Positions 44,090-52,307 of a stretch of 61,251 nt of DNA are shown in pieces. The notes below the pieces were generated by a model. That model saw only the letters and a list, made by a program, of their open reading frames with translations. It was not told where the DNA came from and did not search any database. Within the stretch, counting starts at the first letter, position 1, and the number at the start of each line of letters is the position of its first letter. Made by a program: the position numbers and the translations under genes. Origin of the DNA: Candidatus Gastranaerophilales bacterium (GTDB taxonomy: Bacteria > Cyanobacteriota > Vampirovibrionia > Gastranaerophilales > Gastranaerophilaceae); contig CAAHDT010000026.1 of the NCBI GenBank assembly GCA_900770525.1, forward strand, positions 1 through 61,251, read 5' to 3'.

Positions 44090-44650
44090 ATGAAAAATAA
44101 ATTTATTATATTTTTAATATTTTTTGCAGTACTTTTTTCAGGTTACCGAAAACCTGAAGAATACGTAATTGATTCTACTCAAAACGCATATTTACATAAC
44201 AATATGGGGTTGGTTTATTTGAGAGAAAACTCATATTATCCTGCAATACAAGAATTTAAAATTGCAATTAGTCTTGCTCCGGATGTTCAAGCGAGTGCGG
44301 TTTTTTACAATAATCTTGGCGAATGTTATATGAAACTCAACAAACCAGACTTAGCACAAGATTGTTTTGAAAGAGCAATTCAGCAATACAGTTTAAATTT
44401 TAAATATTACCAGAATATTGCACAATGTTATTATTTGCTAGGTTTGGCAGACTCACAAATCCAAAAGTCTTACCAAGATGAAAATCCGCTAGGAATGGTA
44501 TTAAGAGGCTTGTTAATGGAACAAAAAGGTGATATTACAAATGCCATCACTACATTAGACGAATTTGCTGCCAAAGAACCTGATATTTTAATAACAGCAG
44601 CAGTAAAACAGCACTTGAAAACTCTTGTAAAAAAAGCAAACACATTTTAA
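44090..44650 (+). CDS. Exported TPR protein with a lipobox-like site lacking Cys
   Basis: A 186-residue protein with an N-terminal hydrophobic segment (MKNKFIIFLIFFAVLFSGY), then TPR repeats such as YLHNNMGLVYLRENSYYPAIQ and FYNNLGECYMKLNKPDLAQ. The segment looks like a lipoprotein signal whose Cys is replaced by Tyr, so it would be a signal anchor or cleaved differently. It closes the operon that starts at 41155. AGGCGG lies before the start. Confidence 0.8.
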   Translation: MKNKFIIFLIFFAVLFSGYRKPEEYVIDSTQNAYLHNNMGLVYLRENSYYPAIQEFKIAISLAPDVQASAVFYNNLGECYMKLNKPDLAQDCFERAIQQYSLNFKYYQNIAQCYYLLGLADSQIQKSYQDENPLGMVLRGLLMEQKGDITNAITTLDEFAAKEPDILITAAVKQHLKTLVKKANTF

Positions 44651-44661
44651 TAAGTCAAATT

Positions 44662-45063
44662 TTAGTGAATTTGGAATACGCATTTTGTACAATGAGCTTT
44701 TGGATGTAGCATTAGGTTGTCTTCCAAATCATACATTTTTGCGATGCGAGTCACAAGAGGAGCTCCGCATTTAGGACATTTTAGCCCTCCGGCACCTTTC
44801 AAAATCAATTCTTTTAAACTCTCAATAATTTGCTCTGAAACAAAAGTGTTATCAAAATCAATTTCTAATTTTTTTATCTCTTCCGGTGCGCATTTCAAAC
44901 CTTTAGCAAGGTTTTGTCTTACGGTAACAGAAAGAAATAATTCCTTACCCGCTTCAATTTCTTCAATAAGGTTCTGGTCTAAATTACATCTTGCCGCCAA
45001 ACCTTTGGGCGAAAGCCCTAAATCATCTCTCTTTTTTTGTACAAATTGTGCTAATGTTTTCAT
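44662..45063 (-). CDS. XRE-type regulator with C-terminal zinc ribbon
   Basis: A 133-residue protein. Residues 1-75 form a Cro/C1-type helix-turn-helix (LAQFVQKKRDDLGLSPKGLAARCNL). The C-terminal part has CPKCGAPLV and CTKC, a four-cysteine zinc ribbon. The start is ATG 45063, because TGTTATAAT ends six bases before it. A longer frame of ten more residues would run through that promoter. It is divergent from pncC with a 64-base shared promoter region, and may regulate it or itself. Confidence 0.82.
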   Translation of the reverse strand: MKTLAQFVQKKRDDLGLSPKGLAARCNLDQNLIEEIEAGKELFLSVTVRQNLAKGLKCAPEEIKKLEIDFDNTFVSEQIIESLKELILKGAGGLKCPKCGAPLVTRIAKMYDLEDNLMLHPKAHCTKCVFQIH

Positions 45064-45069
45064 GACGAG

Positions 45070-45075
45070 ATTATA
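45070..45075 (-). promoter_or_regulatory. Extended -10 promoter of the XRE-zinc gene (leaderless)
   Basis: TGTTATAAT on the minus strand with a six-base gap to the ATG at 45063. Confidence 0.65.
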
Positions 45076-45115
45076 ACACAAAAAATTAGTCATTGTAATT
45101 TAAAAATTTAGCGCA

Positions 45116-45121
45116 TATTAT
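45116..45121 (+). promoter_or_regulatory. -10 hexamer before pncC (leaderless)
   Basis: TATTAT with a six-base gap to the ATG at 45128. Confidence 0.45.
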
Positions 45122-45127
45122 TAGATT

Positions 45128-45610
45128 ATGATTGATAACAAATTAAAAAAGATTGCAAAATTTTTAACAAAAAATAATTATACTGTAGCAACCGCAGAAT
45201 CTTGTACTGGCGGACTTTTAAGTTCAAGATTTACAGATATTTCAGGCAGCTCAAATTTTGTTTTGGCAAATTTTGTAACTTACGCAAATGAGGCAAAACA
45301 CGAATATCTCAATGTTTCAAACGAAATTCTTGAAAACTTTGGAGCAGTGAGTGAAGAATGCGCAAACGCAATGGCAAAAGGTCTGCATAACAGAACAAAT
45401 TGTAATTTAGCAATATGTACAACAGGCATTGCAGGTCCAACAGGTGGCACAAAAGAAAAACCGGTAGGGTTAATGTATGTTTCTGTTTATTTTGACAATA
45501 AAGTTTGTGTAAAAAAAATACTTTTGCCAAAATTCTTACCAAGAAAATTAATGAAATTCTGTTTTACCCAAAAAGCAATAGAATTTGCTTGGGAAATTAT
45601 TGGAAATTGA
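45128..45610 (+). CDS. pncC: Nicotinamide-nucleotide amidase (CinA C-terminal type)
   Basis: A 160-residue stand-alone CinA C-terminal domain. The marks are TVATAESCTGGLLSSRFTDISGSS with the catalytic Ser, FVTYANEAKHEYLNV, and TGIAGPTGGTKEKPVGLMYV. It deamidates NMN for NAD recycling. The N-terminal CinA domain is absent, as in E. coli PncC. A hairpin terminator follows. Confidence 0.94.
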   Translation: MIDNKLKKIAKFLTKNNYTVATAESCTGGLLSSRFTDISGSSNFVLANFVTYANEAKHEYLNVSNEILENFGAVSEECANAMAKGLHNRTNCNLAICTTGIAGPTGGTKEKPVGLMYVSVYFDNKVCVKKILLPKFLPRKLMKFCFTQKAIEFAWEIIGN

Positions 45611-45647
45611 AAAGACGATAAATACATAATGTATCTATCGTCTTTTT
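45608..45647. terminator. Terminator after pncC
   Basis: AAAAGACGATA pairs with TATCGTCTTTT with a short additional inner stem and a T6 run. It may also serve the convergent gene at 45669. Confidence 0.85.
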
Positions 45648-45668
45648 TGGATTAATAATAACCTTAAA

Positions 45669-46994
45669 TTATGCTTTGTAATCGCGATATAAATCACGCA
45701 AGTCAACATAATTAAAATTTGCATCTTTATTTAAATTTTTAACTGTAACATTTGCTTGCTTTTGAGCATTAGTTGAAAAACAACTGGTTGTTACCCCATC
45801 ATACACCCCAATTCTTGGATAATCAGCAACTTTATCTGCTAAACTTGGGAATTCTTTTCTTACCTGTGGCGCTGTTTTGTCATAAACTTCAATATAACCT
45901 GTTGCATCATTCAATGGCATTAAACCACTAGAAGTTCTTCTAATGGATGCCGAAGCAGTATTATAGTATTGATAATCATTTGCTATATCCCTTTTACCAT
46001 TAGATGTATTTAGTTTAGTTGTATAACTTGTTTGAGTATAATTGCCTTTTTTAGAAATAATATAAGGATGTTCTTTGCCAACTTGCTTCATGTAAATCAT
46101 GTCAGCCTTACCACCAAAAATCCATTCTTTATGCAATATTCCCAAATCATGAGTTTTAGCTAAAACTTTTCCGGTATCAGGATCAGTAAATACGCGTTCT
46201 ATTGTACCATCTGCAAGTTTTGTTTCTTTAATTTTTAACTCTTCAATATTTTTACCTAGAGCTTTTCCGGTATTAATTCTTGGACTTTTAGCTTTTAGCT
46301 CTGCTGCAGCCTTTTCGGCAGCTTCTTTTGCCGCAATAACTTCTGCTTCTGCAGCTTGTTTTTTCGCCTCAACTGCACGAGTATATCTTGTTCCTTTAGT
46401 AGCAAAATTATAATAATTATTTTCACCATCTAAAGAATGCTGAATATACTTTGACTCACTTGGATTTTTTAACATATCTGAAACAGAATGATTTAAAGGA
46501 TATTCATTATAAACTCTATCTTGAACAGCAACATGAGAATAATCATTTAAGCCGTTTCCTGAACTATGTCCAAAACGTAATTCTTTGTGCTCTAAAACAC
46601 CTTCTGGATTAAATTCTTTTGTTAAATTAGAATTTTCTCCATAGCACCAGTACTTTGTTGTGTGTTTGTTAACAACAACTTTATCACCGCCAAAAACACT
46701 TGCACCTTTTTCTCTTGTTATGGTTGTTGTTCTCCACAAAGGATTATCGGCGCCACCTTCAATAGTCAATTTTCTTTCACCGTTAGGGAAAACTTCAATT
46801 TTTGCCATTGCCTCTTTACCGTTACGAGTAATTTCTCTTTCCATTCTGACAACACCGGTAGAAGCATCAGTTAATGTCTTTGTCATTCGAATAGGCTTTT
46901 GTGGCTGCAAAACTTGTTCTGCCACTTTTGACTTTTTTCCTATCAATTTTTCTGCATAATTAAATCCTTTTCTAATAACTCCTGTTAATCTCAT
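45669..46994 (-). CDS. Unknown lineage-specific protein with central coiled coil
   Basis: A 441-residue protein with no recognised family. The N-terminal half is beta-rich, with repeated short strands such as MEREITRNGKEAMAKIEVFP. An Ala/Glu/Lys coiled coil spans about 225-260 (AAEAEVIAAKEAAEKAAAEL). The C-terminal half is again beta-rich and repeats the phrase pattern of the first (ADGTIERVFTDPDTGKVLA), so it may be an internal duplication. No signal peptide is seen. The start is ATG 46994, preceded by AAAGGGG; an earlier in-frame start would add an unlikely leader. Confidence 0.75.
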   Translation of the reverse strand: MRLTGVIRKGFNYAEKLIGKKSKVAEQVLQPQKPIRMTKTLTDASTGVVRMEREITRNGKEAMAKIEVFPNGERKLTIEGGADNPLWRTTTITREKGASVFGGDKVVVNKHTTKYWCYGENSNLTKEFNPEGVLEHKELRFGHSSGNGLNDYSHVAVQDRVYNEYPLNHSVSDMLKNPSESKYIQHSLDGENNYYNFATKGTRYTRAVEAKKQAAEAEVIAAKEAAEKAAAELKAKSPRINTGKALGKNIEELKIKETKLADGTIERVFTDPDTGKVLAKTHDLGILHKEWIFGGKADMIYMKQVGKEHPYIISKKGNYTQTSYTTKLNTSNGKRDIANDYQYYNTASASIRRTSSGLMPLNDATGYIEVYDKTAPQVRKEFPSLADKVADYPRIGVYDGVTTSCFSTNAQKQANVTVKNLNKDANFNYVDLRDLYRDYKA

Positions 46995-47109
46995 AATTAC
47001 CCCTTTCGTTTCATCTTTTAAATAGTATCCTTGTTTAAAAATCGATTTCCCTACATTTAGATAAAAACAATGGATTTTTATAAATTGCCACAATAGGCAC
47101 ACGACGCCT

Positions 47110-47134
47110 GCTATGCTATGCTATGCTATGCTAT
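47110..47134. repeat. Pentanucleotide repeat (GCTAT)5
   Basis: Five perfect tandem GCTAT units followed by G. It is non-coding, and its copy number is likely to vary. Confidence 0.9.
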
Positions 47135-47149
47135 GAGGCATTATAGCTG

Positions 47150-47211
47150 GGTTTCAGCCTATTTTAAATTCATTTTTACATTTCTTTACAATTAGTTTAT
47201 AGGCTGAAATC
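47150..47211. repeat. Inverted TTTCAGCC element pair
   Basis: GGTTTCAGCCTA at 47150-47161 is complementary to TAGGCTGAAATC at 47200-47211 at 11 of 12 positions, with a 38-base AT-rich interior. The 13-mer GGGTTTCAGCCTA also occurs at about 61089. This could be a small palindromic mobile relic. Confidence 0.65.
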
Positions 47212-47255
47212 TGATTAGAAGTGGAACACCTAAATCGCATATTATATAAAGTATA

Positions 47256-47288
47256 AAAGAGCCTCTGTTAAGTTAACAGAGGCTCTAA
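47256..47288 (-). terminator. Terminator of the gene at 47309
   Basis: AGAGCCTCTGTTA pairs with TAACAGAGGCTCT around a two-base loop. On the minus strand it is followed by TTTTA. Confidence 0.88.
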
Positions 47289-47308
47289 ATATCCAACTTT
47301 TTAACAAA

Positions 47309-48202
47309 TTAGTAATCTACATTTGGAGCATCTTCTGATGTTACCTTTACGTTTGTATATCTCCAATCTGTTCCGTATGGGTTTGTTACAAATATTGTGT
47401 TTGGTTTATCACCAGGTCTAAATGAACCTGCATATTTCATATTTCCGTTGTTTTCGACAGTATATCTGTCTACAATTTTCTTACCAGATTTTATATCGTA
47501 AACGGCACTGTTTGCGTACATCCAATCGCCACGAGAAGTTGGTTTTCTGCTTTCGTTTCTTGGTACATAACGCTGCATTACTAACTTACCATTACTTAAT
47601 GAGTAACGAATGTTTTCAAATTTATCGCCAACACCAATTACGAATGAACCTTGTTCATCATTCCATGGTGTTCTAGTATTATCATAGCTCAATTCGTTAT
47701 AGCTTGATGATTTACCATCAAACAACATTTTATTGTAAGCAGGAACATTGTTTTCGTCTACCCAAGTAATTTTTACAGGAATTCTCTTATCTCCTGGGTC
47801 AATACCGTTTTCTTCAAAGAAATGTCTTAAGGTATCAATTACCGGAGAGTCAAAACCTTTTTTAATATAAACCGTATCAGGTTTAGTTATGATTTGTTGA
47901 ATAGTATCATGAATTGTAATTGTGTCACGTCCATTAATAGGTTTACATTTACAACTGTCGATAGCTACTGCATGAGATTCAGCATATGCGTCCGCATCAC
48001 AACTTGCCAAACTACCTGCAACAGGCAACATCATCAAAGCTACAACCATACCTTTTGTTGCTTTTGACATAGCGCTGTTTGAAACATTATTATTATATGG
48101 GTTTTCCGGCAAATTTCTATCACCATATGAATTTCTATCCATATCAACTCGTCTGTGACGACCGGTAAAACCTAAATTATTCTGAATTGCATTTACCTGC
48201 AT
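47309..48202 (-). CDS. F-x-G motif protein with internal lipobox-like segment
   Basis: A 297-residue unknown protein. It starts MQVNAIQNNLGFTGRHRR, a clear copy of the N-terminal motif shared by other unknown genes here. A hydrophobic stretch at about 52-68 (MVVALMMLPVAGSLASC) looks like a signal with lipobox, but it lies about 50 residues in rather than at the N-terminus. The remainder is beta-rich and polar with short Asp/Thr repeats (HDTIQQIITKPDTVYIKKG) and is probably extracytoplasmic. A good ribosome binding site (AGGAGGT) precedes the ATG. The terminator at 47256-47288 closes it. Confidence 0.8.
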   Translation of the reverse strand: MQVNAIQNNLGFTGRHRRVDMDRNSYGDRNLPENPYNNNVSNSAMSKATKGMVVALMMLPVAGSLASCDADAYAESHAVAIDSCKCKPINGRDTITIHDTIQQIITKPDTVYIKKGFDSPVIDTLRHFFEENGIDPGDKRIPVKITWVDENNVPAYNKMLFDGKSSSYNELSYDNTRTPWNDEQGSFVIGVGDKFENIRYSLSNGKLVMQRYVPRNESRKPTSRGDWMYANSAVYDIKSGKKIVDRYTVENNGNMKYAGSFRPGDKPNTIFVTNPYGTDWRYTNVKVTSEDAPNVDY

Positions 48203-48235
48203 GCGATATACCTCCTATTTGTACTTTTCTGGTTA

Positions 48236-48296
48236 TTATAAAAAGAAACATATTTTTTGTTGCTAGTTGTTTGCAAAAAACATGTTTCTTTTTCTC
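48236..48296 (-). terminator. Terminator of recA
   Basis: AAAGAAACAT and ATGTTTCTTT, with inner complementarity (GTTGC to GCAAAAAAC), form a long imperfect stem. On the minus strand it is followed by a T-rich run, downstream of recA. Confidence 0.65.
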
Positions 48297-48369
48297 AAAT
48301 TTATTATTATTACTGGGTTTCAGACATTTTATTTAGTTTAAATATCTTAACAAACAGTATTTTTTATAA

Positions 48370-49392
48370 CTATTCGGCAAGTTTTTCTCTTACCAAAGTT
48401 TCAACTTCTTTCAAAATATCAGGATTTTCAGTTAAGAAATCTCTTGCTTTATCACGTCCCTGACCAAGTTTTTCTTCTTTGAAACTAAACCAAGAACCTG
48501 CCTTGTTTACGATACCGAGATTTACTGCAACATCAAGAATATTACCAACTTTACAAATACCTTTACCGAAAATGATATCAAATTCAGCAGTTCTGAACGG
48601 AGGAGCAACCTTGTTTTTCAAAACTCTAACTCTAACGTGGTTACCGATATCACCATCATCACCTTTTACTCCATCAGTACGTTTTATCTCTAAACGAACA
48701 CTTGCATAATATTTAAGAGCATTACCACCGGTAGTTGTTTCAGGATTACCATACATGACACCAATCTTCATTCTCAATTGGTTGATAAATATAACTGTAG
48801 TATTGGTTTTTCCAATAATACCTGTTAATTTTCTCAAAGCTTTACTCATCAAACGAGCTTGTAAGCCCATTTGTTGATCTTCCATTGAACCTTCAATTTC
48901 AGCTTTTGGAACAAGTGCCGCAACAGAGTCAACAACAACAACATCAACTGCACCTGAACGAACCAGTTCTTCTGTAATATCAAGAGCCTGTTCCCCTGTA
49001 TCAGGTTGAGAAATTAACAAATCATCAACTTGAACGCCAAGATTTCTTGCATATTCAGGGTCAAGAGCGTGTTCCGCATCAACAAACGCTGCAATTCCGC
49101 CTCTTTTTTGACATTCAGCAACAATATGTTGAGCAAGAGTAGTTTTACCGGAACTTTCAGGTCCGTATATTTCAATAATACGACCGCGAGGAATACCGCC
49201 AATACCCAAAGCAACATCAAGAGCCAAAGAACCTGTAGGGATTGCATCAACGTTAACCGTTGCTTTATCCCCTAATTTCATTATGGCCCCCTTACCAAAA
49301 TCTTTTTCAATTTTTTCTATAGCTAATTTAAGAGCTTTATTTCTATCATCAGCATTAGAAGTAACTTCTGTATTTTTTTCCTTTGCGGCCAT
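48370..49392 (-). CDS. recA: Recombinase RecA
   Basis: A 340-residue RecA. It shows Walker A GPESSGKTT, the MAW motif EGSMEDQQMGLQARLMSKALRKL, the L2 region NQLRMKIGVMYGNPETTTGG and a short C-terminal domain. It drives homologous recombination and the SOS response. An AAGGAA ribosome binding site is present. The gene follows a small MerR-like regulator after 15 bases and is probably co-transcribed with it, which is unusual. No LexA box was recognised. Confidence 0.98.
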   Translation of the reverse strand: MAAKEKNTEVTSNADDRNKALKLAIEKIEKDFGKGAIMKLGDKATVNVDAIPTGSLALDVALGIGGIPRGRIIEIYGPESSGKTTLAQHIVAECQKRGGIAAFVDAEHALDPEYARNLGVQVDDLLISQPDTGEQALDITEELVRSGAVDVVVVDSVAALVPKAEIEGSMEDQQMGLQARLMSKALRKLTGIIGKTNTTVIFINQLRMKIGVMYGNPETTTGGNALKYYASVRLEIKRTDGVKGDDGDIGNHVRVRVLKNKVAPPFRTAEFDIIFGKGICKVGNILDVAVNLGIVNKAGSWFSFKEEKLGQGRDKARDFLTENPDILKEVETLVREKLAE

Positions 49393-49407
49393 TTTATTTA
49401 TTCCTTA

Positions 49408-49911
49408 TTATTCCCAAGAATTATATTCTTTCTTTACATAAAAACCAAGACCAACAGGCTTGTAGCTGTTCAATTTGTTTTTTAATTGATAAACTTCTTT
49501 ATTCAAATCAACAATTTTTTGTCTTAATGTTTCATTATCAGTTTTACAACGGATAAGTTCTACAACAACTTCATCCATTCCTTCAAGTTTTTCGTCAATA
49601 ACTTGAGCAATTTTATCACTCAATTTATCTTCCATATTCTTCAAAGAAGAAAGAATACTGTTCATCGCAGACATCTGACCAGAAGATTCTTGTTTAACTG
49701 CAATAGGGTTTGTTACTTTATTTTTCATAGCTTGAACTTTTCTCAAATTTTTAACTTCTTCATAAGAAAAATAAGTCATACCACGATTATTTTTACGAGG
49801 CATAATTGAAGCTTTCTTACAAAGTTCTACAATTTCCTTATTATCTGTATTCAATATAGCTCTAACCTCTTGTGGGGTCAAAGTTCTCTCTTTAAGCGCT
49901 TGATTTGTCAT
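49408..49911 (-). CDS. MerR-like helix-turn-helix protein with C-terminal coiled coil
   Basis: A 167-residue protein. The N-terminal winged helix-turn-helix is TLTPQEVRAILNTDNKEIVELCKKASI, then RGMTYFSYEEVKNLRKV, of MerR or excisionase type. The second half is a long charged coiled coil (DNETLRQKIVDLNKEVYQLKNKL). The start is ATG 49911, with GAGGG ten bases upstream. Translation from an upstream TTG is less likely. It lies directly upstream of recA. Confidence 0.78.
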   Translation of the reverse strand: MTNQALKERTLTPQEVRAILNTDNKEIVELCKKASIMPRKNNRGMTYFSYEEVKNLRKVQAMKNKVTNPIAVKQESSGQMSAMNSILSSLKNMEDKLSDKIAQVIDEKLEGMDEVVVELIRCKTDNETLRQKIVDLNKEVYQLKNKLNSYKPVGLGFYVKKEYNSWE

Positions 49912-49994
49912 ATTTAATAATCCCTCAAAATTTCCCAACTACATTTTATTTTGTACAAGAAAAAAAGACAAATATTTTTATACATCTTGTAACA

Positions 49995-51782
49995 TCACTT
50001 AATAATTATCATCTCACAATTTTTACAATCAAATTTAAGCTTATATTTCGTCCCTTTTTCATCCGCTAAGAATAAACTTTTTGGGCTTTTACACATATCA
50101 AAAGCATATTTTAAGCAATGTTTTGTTCGCATTAATTCTTTACCTTCAAAACATCCTTGGCTTTCTAAAGCAGGTTCCAAAATCTTACAATCACATTTTT
50201 CGTAAAATTCTTTTGCTTCGGAATTAAGTACATTTGCTCTATAGTCAAAATCTTGCTTAATAAATTTTGCATATTGCAAAGGCTCCTGAATTTCTCGTCT
50301 ATAATTTTGCAATCTAACTTCAATTAACTTATCTAAAAGATTACGTCTTAAATTATTTATTTCTGAAATTGGCATAAAAGGTAATTCACTATTTATCTTC
50401 ACACCAATAGAATAAAAATCACTTTCACCTGTTTTCTGCAATTGATTAATAAAAGTATCTTTCATTTTTTGAGGATTTTTTGATATTTCTAAATTATCAA
50501 TTTTCAATGAAGCAGTATTATTGTTTTCATCAATTGCAGTAATTTTTCCTTTTGAATATTCAAAACTAACTCCAATACGGCGCTTGATTTTTGCAGTTGA
50601 CAAATTATCATTGAATTTACTGTCAAAATTTCTGAAAACTATTGTACCACTTGGAATTTTAACTTTTTTATTTATAAAAATTCTACCGTTATTTACCTTG
50701 TTTAAAAGACAACCTTTTAACTCACTATCTTCAAAATAGCAAATTCCATCTTGAGCATTCAAACCTTCAAACCTATTTTCAAATTCAAACCAACCAATTC
50801 CTGAAGTTTTTATTTTACCAATTTTTTCTCCTTTAACTTTTGGTGAGTCAAAATTAAAACATCTTTCTCTTTTATTTAAAAAGTATGTCGTAAATCCTCT
50901 GTTAAAACTCTTTTTTACGTCAGGTTCAAAATCTGTAAAAACTTTGCCGGATGAAACTTTACAAGATATTTTATCAAGTTCTTTTCGGTAATTTAGAACG
51001 ACATTTTTTACATAGTTTTTATCTTTCAATCTTCCTTCAATCTTAAACGATTTTACACCAGCCAAAACCAGCTCAGACAAATACTTTGAAGCATTAAAAT
51101 CTTTCAAAGACAATAAATATTTACCCTTTGCAATAACATTTCCATCACCATCCAAGAGGGTATATTTTTTCCTGCAAGGTTGAGCACATTCACCCCTGTT
51201 CGCGGAACGTCCTCCAATAGAACAACTTAAATAACATTGCCCGCTATAACTTACACAAAGTGCACCATGAACAAATGTTTCAATTTCAAGACTAGTATTT
51301 TTACAAATCTCTCTAATTGTATCTAATGACAATTCTCTTGCCAGTATAACTCTGGATGCACCAATACTTTCAAAGAATTTAACCTTATCCAAACTCCTGT
51401 TATCGCATTGAGTACTCATATGCAAAACTATTGGAGGTAATTTTTCTTTAATAGCCAAATTTACCAATCCCATATCTTGAACAATCAAGGCGTCAACGCC
51501 GATATCATAGAGCTTTTCTATCAGTTCTACAGCTTTTGGAAGTTCATCATCCCTTAAAATTGTGTTTAATGTCACATGAACTTTAACGTAAAATTTATGA
51601 GCATAATTCACTAGTTTTTCTACATCTTCTAATGAATTAGATGCAGCTTGTCTTGCCCCAAATGCAGGTGCACCAATATATACAGCGTCTGCCCCGCACT
51701 CAATAGCTGCAACTGCAGTTTCAAAATCTTTTGCCGGAGCAAGAAGTTCGGTTTGTTTATTTTTTAAATTATTCACACGCAT
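49995..51782 (-). CDS. Peptidase U32 family protein, RlhA-like
   Basis: A 595-residue protein of the U32 family, whose characterised members hydroxylate rRNA or tRNA pyrimidines rather than cleave protein. The N-terminal barrel has LLAPAKDFETAVAAIECGADAVYIG, and the Fe-S cysteine region is CVSYSGQCYLSCSIGGRSANRGECAQPCR. A central domain (about 320-440) fits the DUF3656-type insertion of RlhA, which makes 5-hydroxycytidine in 23S rRNA. The C-terminal tail contains RTKHCLKYAFDMC and CKNCEM, possible extra metal ligands. Assignment to RlhA rather than TrhP is from length and the insertion. Confidence 0.85.
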   Translation of the reverse strand: MRVNNLKNKQTELLAPAKDFETAVAAIECGADAVYIGAPAFGARQAASNSLEDVEKLVNYAHKFYVKVHVTLNTILRDDELPKAVELIEKLYDIGVDALIVQDMGLVNLAIKEKLPPIVLHMSTQCDNRSLDKVKFFESIGASRVILARELSLDTIREICKNTSLEIETFVHGALCVSYSGQCYLSCSIGGRSANRGECAQPCRKKYTLLDGDGNVIAKGKYLLSLKDFNASKYLSELVLAGVKSFKIEGRLKDKNYVKNVVLNYRKELDKISCKVSSGKVFTDFEPDVKKSFNRGFTTYFLNKRERCFNFDSPKVKGEKIGKIKTSGIGWFEFENRFEGLNAQDGICYFEDSELKGCLLNKVNNGRIFINKKVKIPSGTIVFRNFDSKFNDNLSTAKIKRRIGVSFEYSKGKITAIDENNNTASLKIDNLEISKNPQKMKDTFINQLQKTGESDFYSIGVKINSELPFMPISEINNLRRNLLDKLIEVRLQNYRREIQEPLQYAKFIKQDFDYRANVLNSEAKEFYEKCDCKILEPALESQGCFEGKELMRTKHCLKYAFDMCKSPKSLFLADEKGTKYKLKFDCKNCEMIIIK

Positions 51783-51895
51783 ACCTTTTCAAATTTTTAT
51801 ATGAATATCATACTTTAAAAATCATATAAATAAAGGATTAAAATAAAGCTCCTATATCTTAAAATGACAATGGGTTAGGTATTTGGGAGTAAAAT

Positions 51896-52126
51896 ATGAT
51901 TGATTTTTCTGCAAAAGAACAAAAGTATTCTCCTAATAATAATGGGGATATTTCATCATCTATTACACAAAGTTGGACTCAACAAGCTTTAGAGTGCTAC
52001 TCAATCGGTTGCGATTGCAAAAAGTGTTCACTAAGAGGCGGAAACTATTCATTTAAGTGCCAAATGCCAAAAGTTATAGATATATTAATAAGTCTAATAG
52101 GAAAACCCCGAATAATTCCGACGTAG
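51896..52126 (+). CDS. Small cysteine-rich protein
   Basis: A 76-residue protein. Its core is SWTQQALECYSIGCDCKKCS, then YSFKCQMPKVIDILISLIGKP. Four or five closely spaced cysteines (C-x4-CDCKKC...KC) suggest a bound metal or Fe-S cluster. I recall similar short Cys-rich proteins in other anaerobic Firmicutes-like bacteria, but I cannot name a family. GGGAG precedes the ATG. It ends exactly at the first box of the repeat array upstream of groES. Confidence 0.7.
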   Translation: MIDFSAKEQKYSPNNNGDISSSITQSWTQQALECYSIGCDCKKCSLRGGNYSFKCQMPKVIDILISLIGKPRIIPT

Positions 52127-52307
52127 AAAACTCCTTTTTCTTCTGTAGAAAACTTGTGTATGTTTTGTAGAAAACTCATGAGTTTTCTACAGGTTTATTT
52201 TACTTATTATAGTTTTGTACTTTTTATGTTTATTACTAATAAAGTTTTCTACAAAAATAATACATCTAAAAATACAATCATATTCATAGTTTCAGGAGTT
52301 TTCTACA
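52123..52307. promoter_or_regulatory. Array of six AGTTTTCTAC boxes, candidate origin or operator
   Basis: Six copies of a box that reads AGTTTTCTACA, or TGTAGAAAACT in inverse: at 52123-52132 (10 bases), 52144-52154, 52166-52176, 52181-52191, 52243-52253 and 52297-52307. The first three point one way and the last three the other. The middle pair makes a perfect 26-bp palindrome with CATG at its centre. The left three are spaced 21-22 bp, two helical turns. The box contains TTTTCTACA, one base from the cyanobacterial DnaA box TTTTCCACA. A very AT-rich stretch follows at about 52310-52400. Confidence 0.6.

Larger units (their letters stand above)
46995..47308. other. Intergenic repeat patch
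   Basis: No gene is supported. The stretch contains five GCTAT repeats, a pair of inverted TTTCAGCC elements about 40 bases apart, and the terminator of the gene at 47309. Confidence 0.6.
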
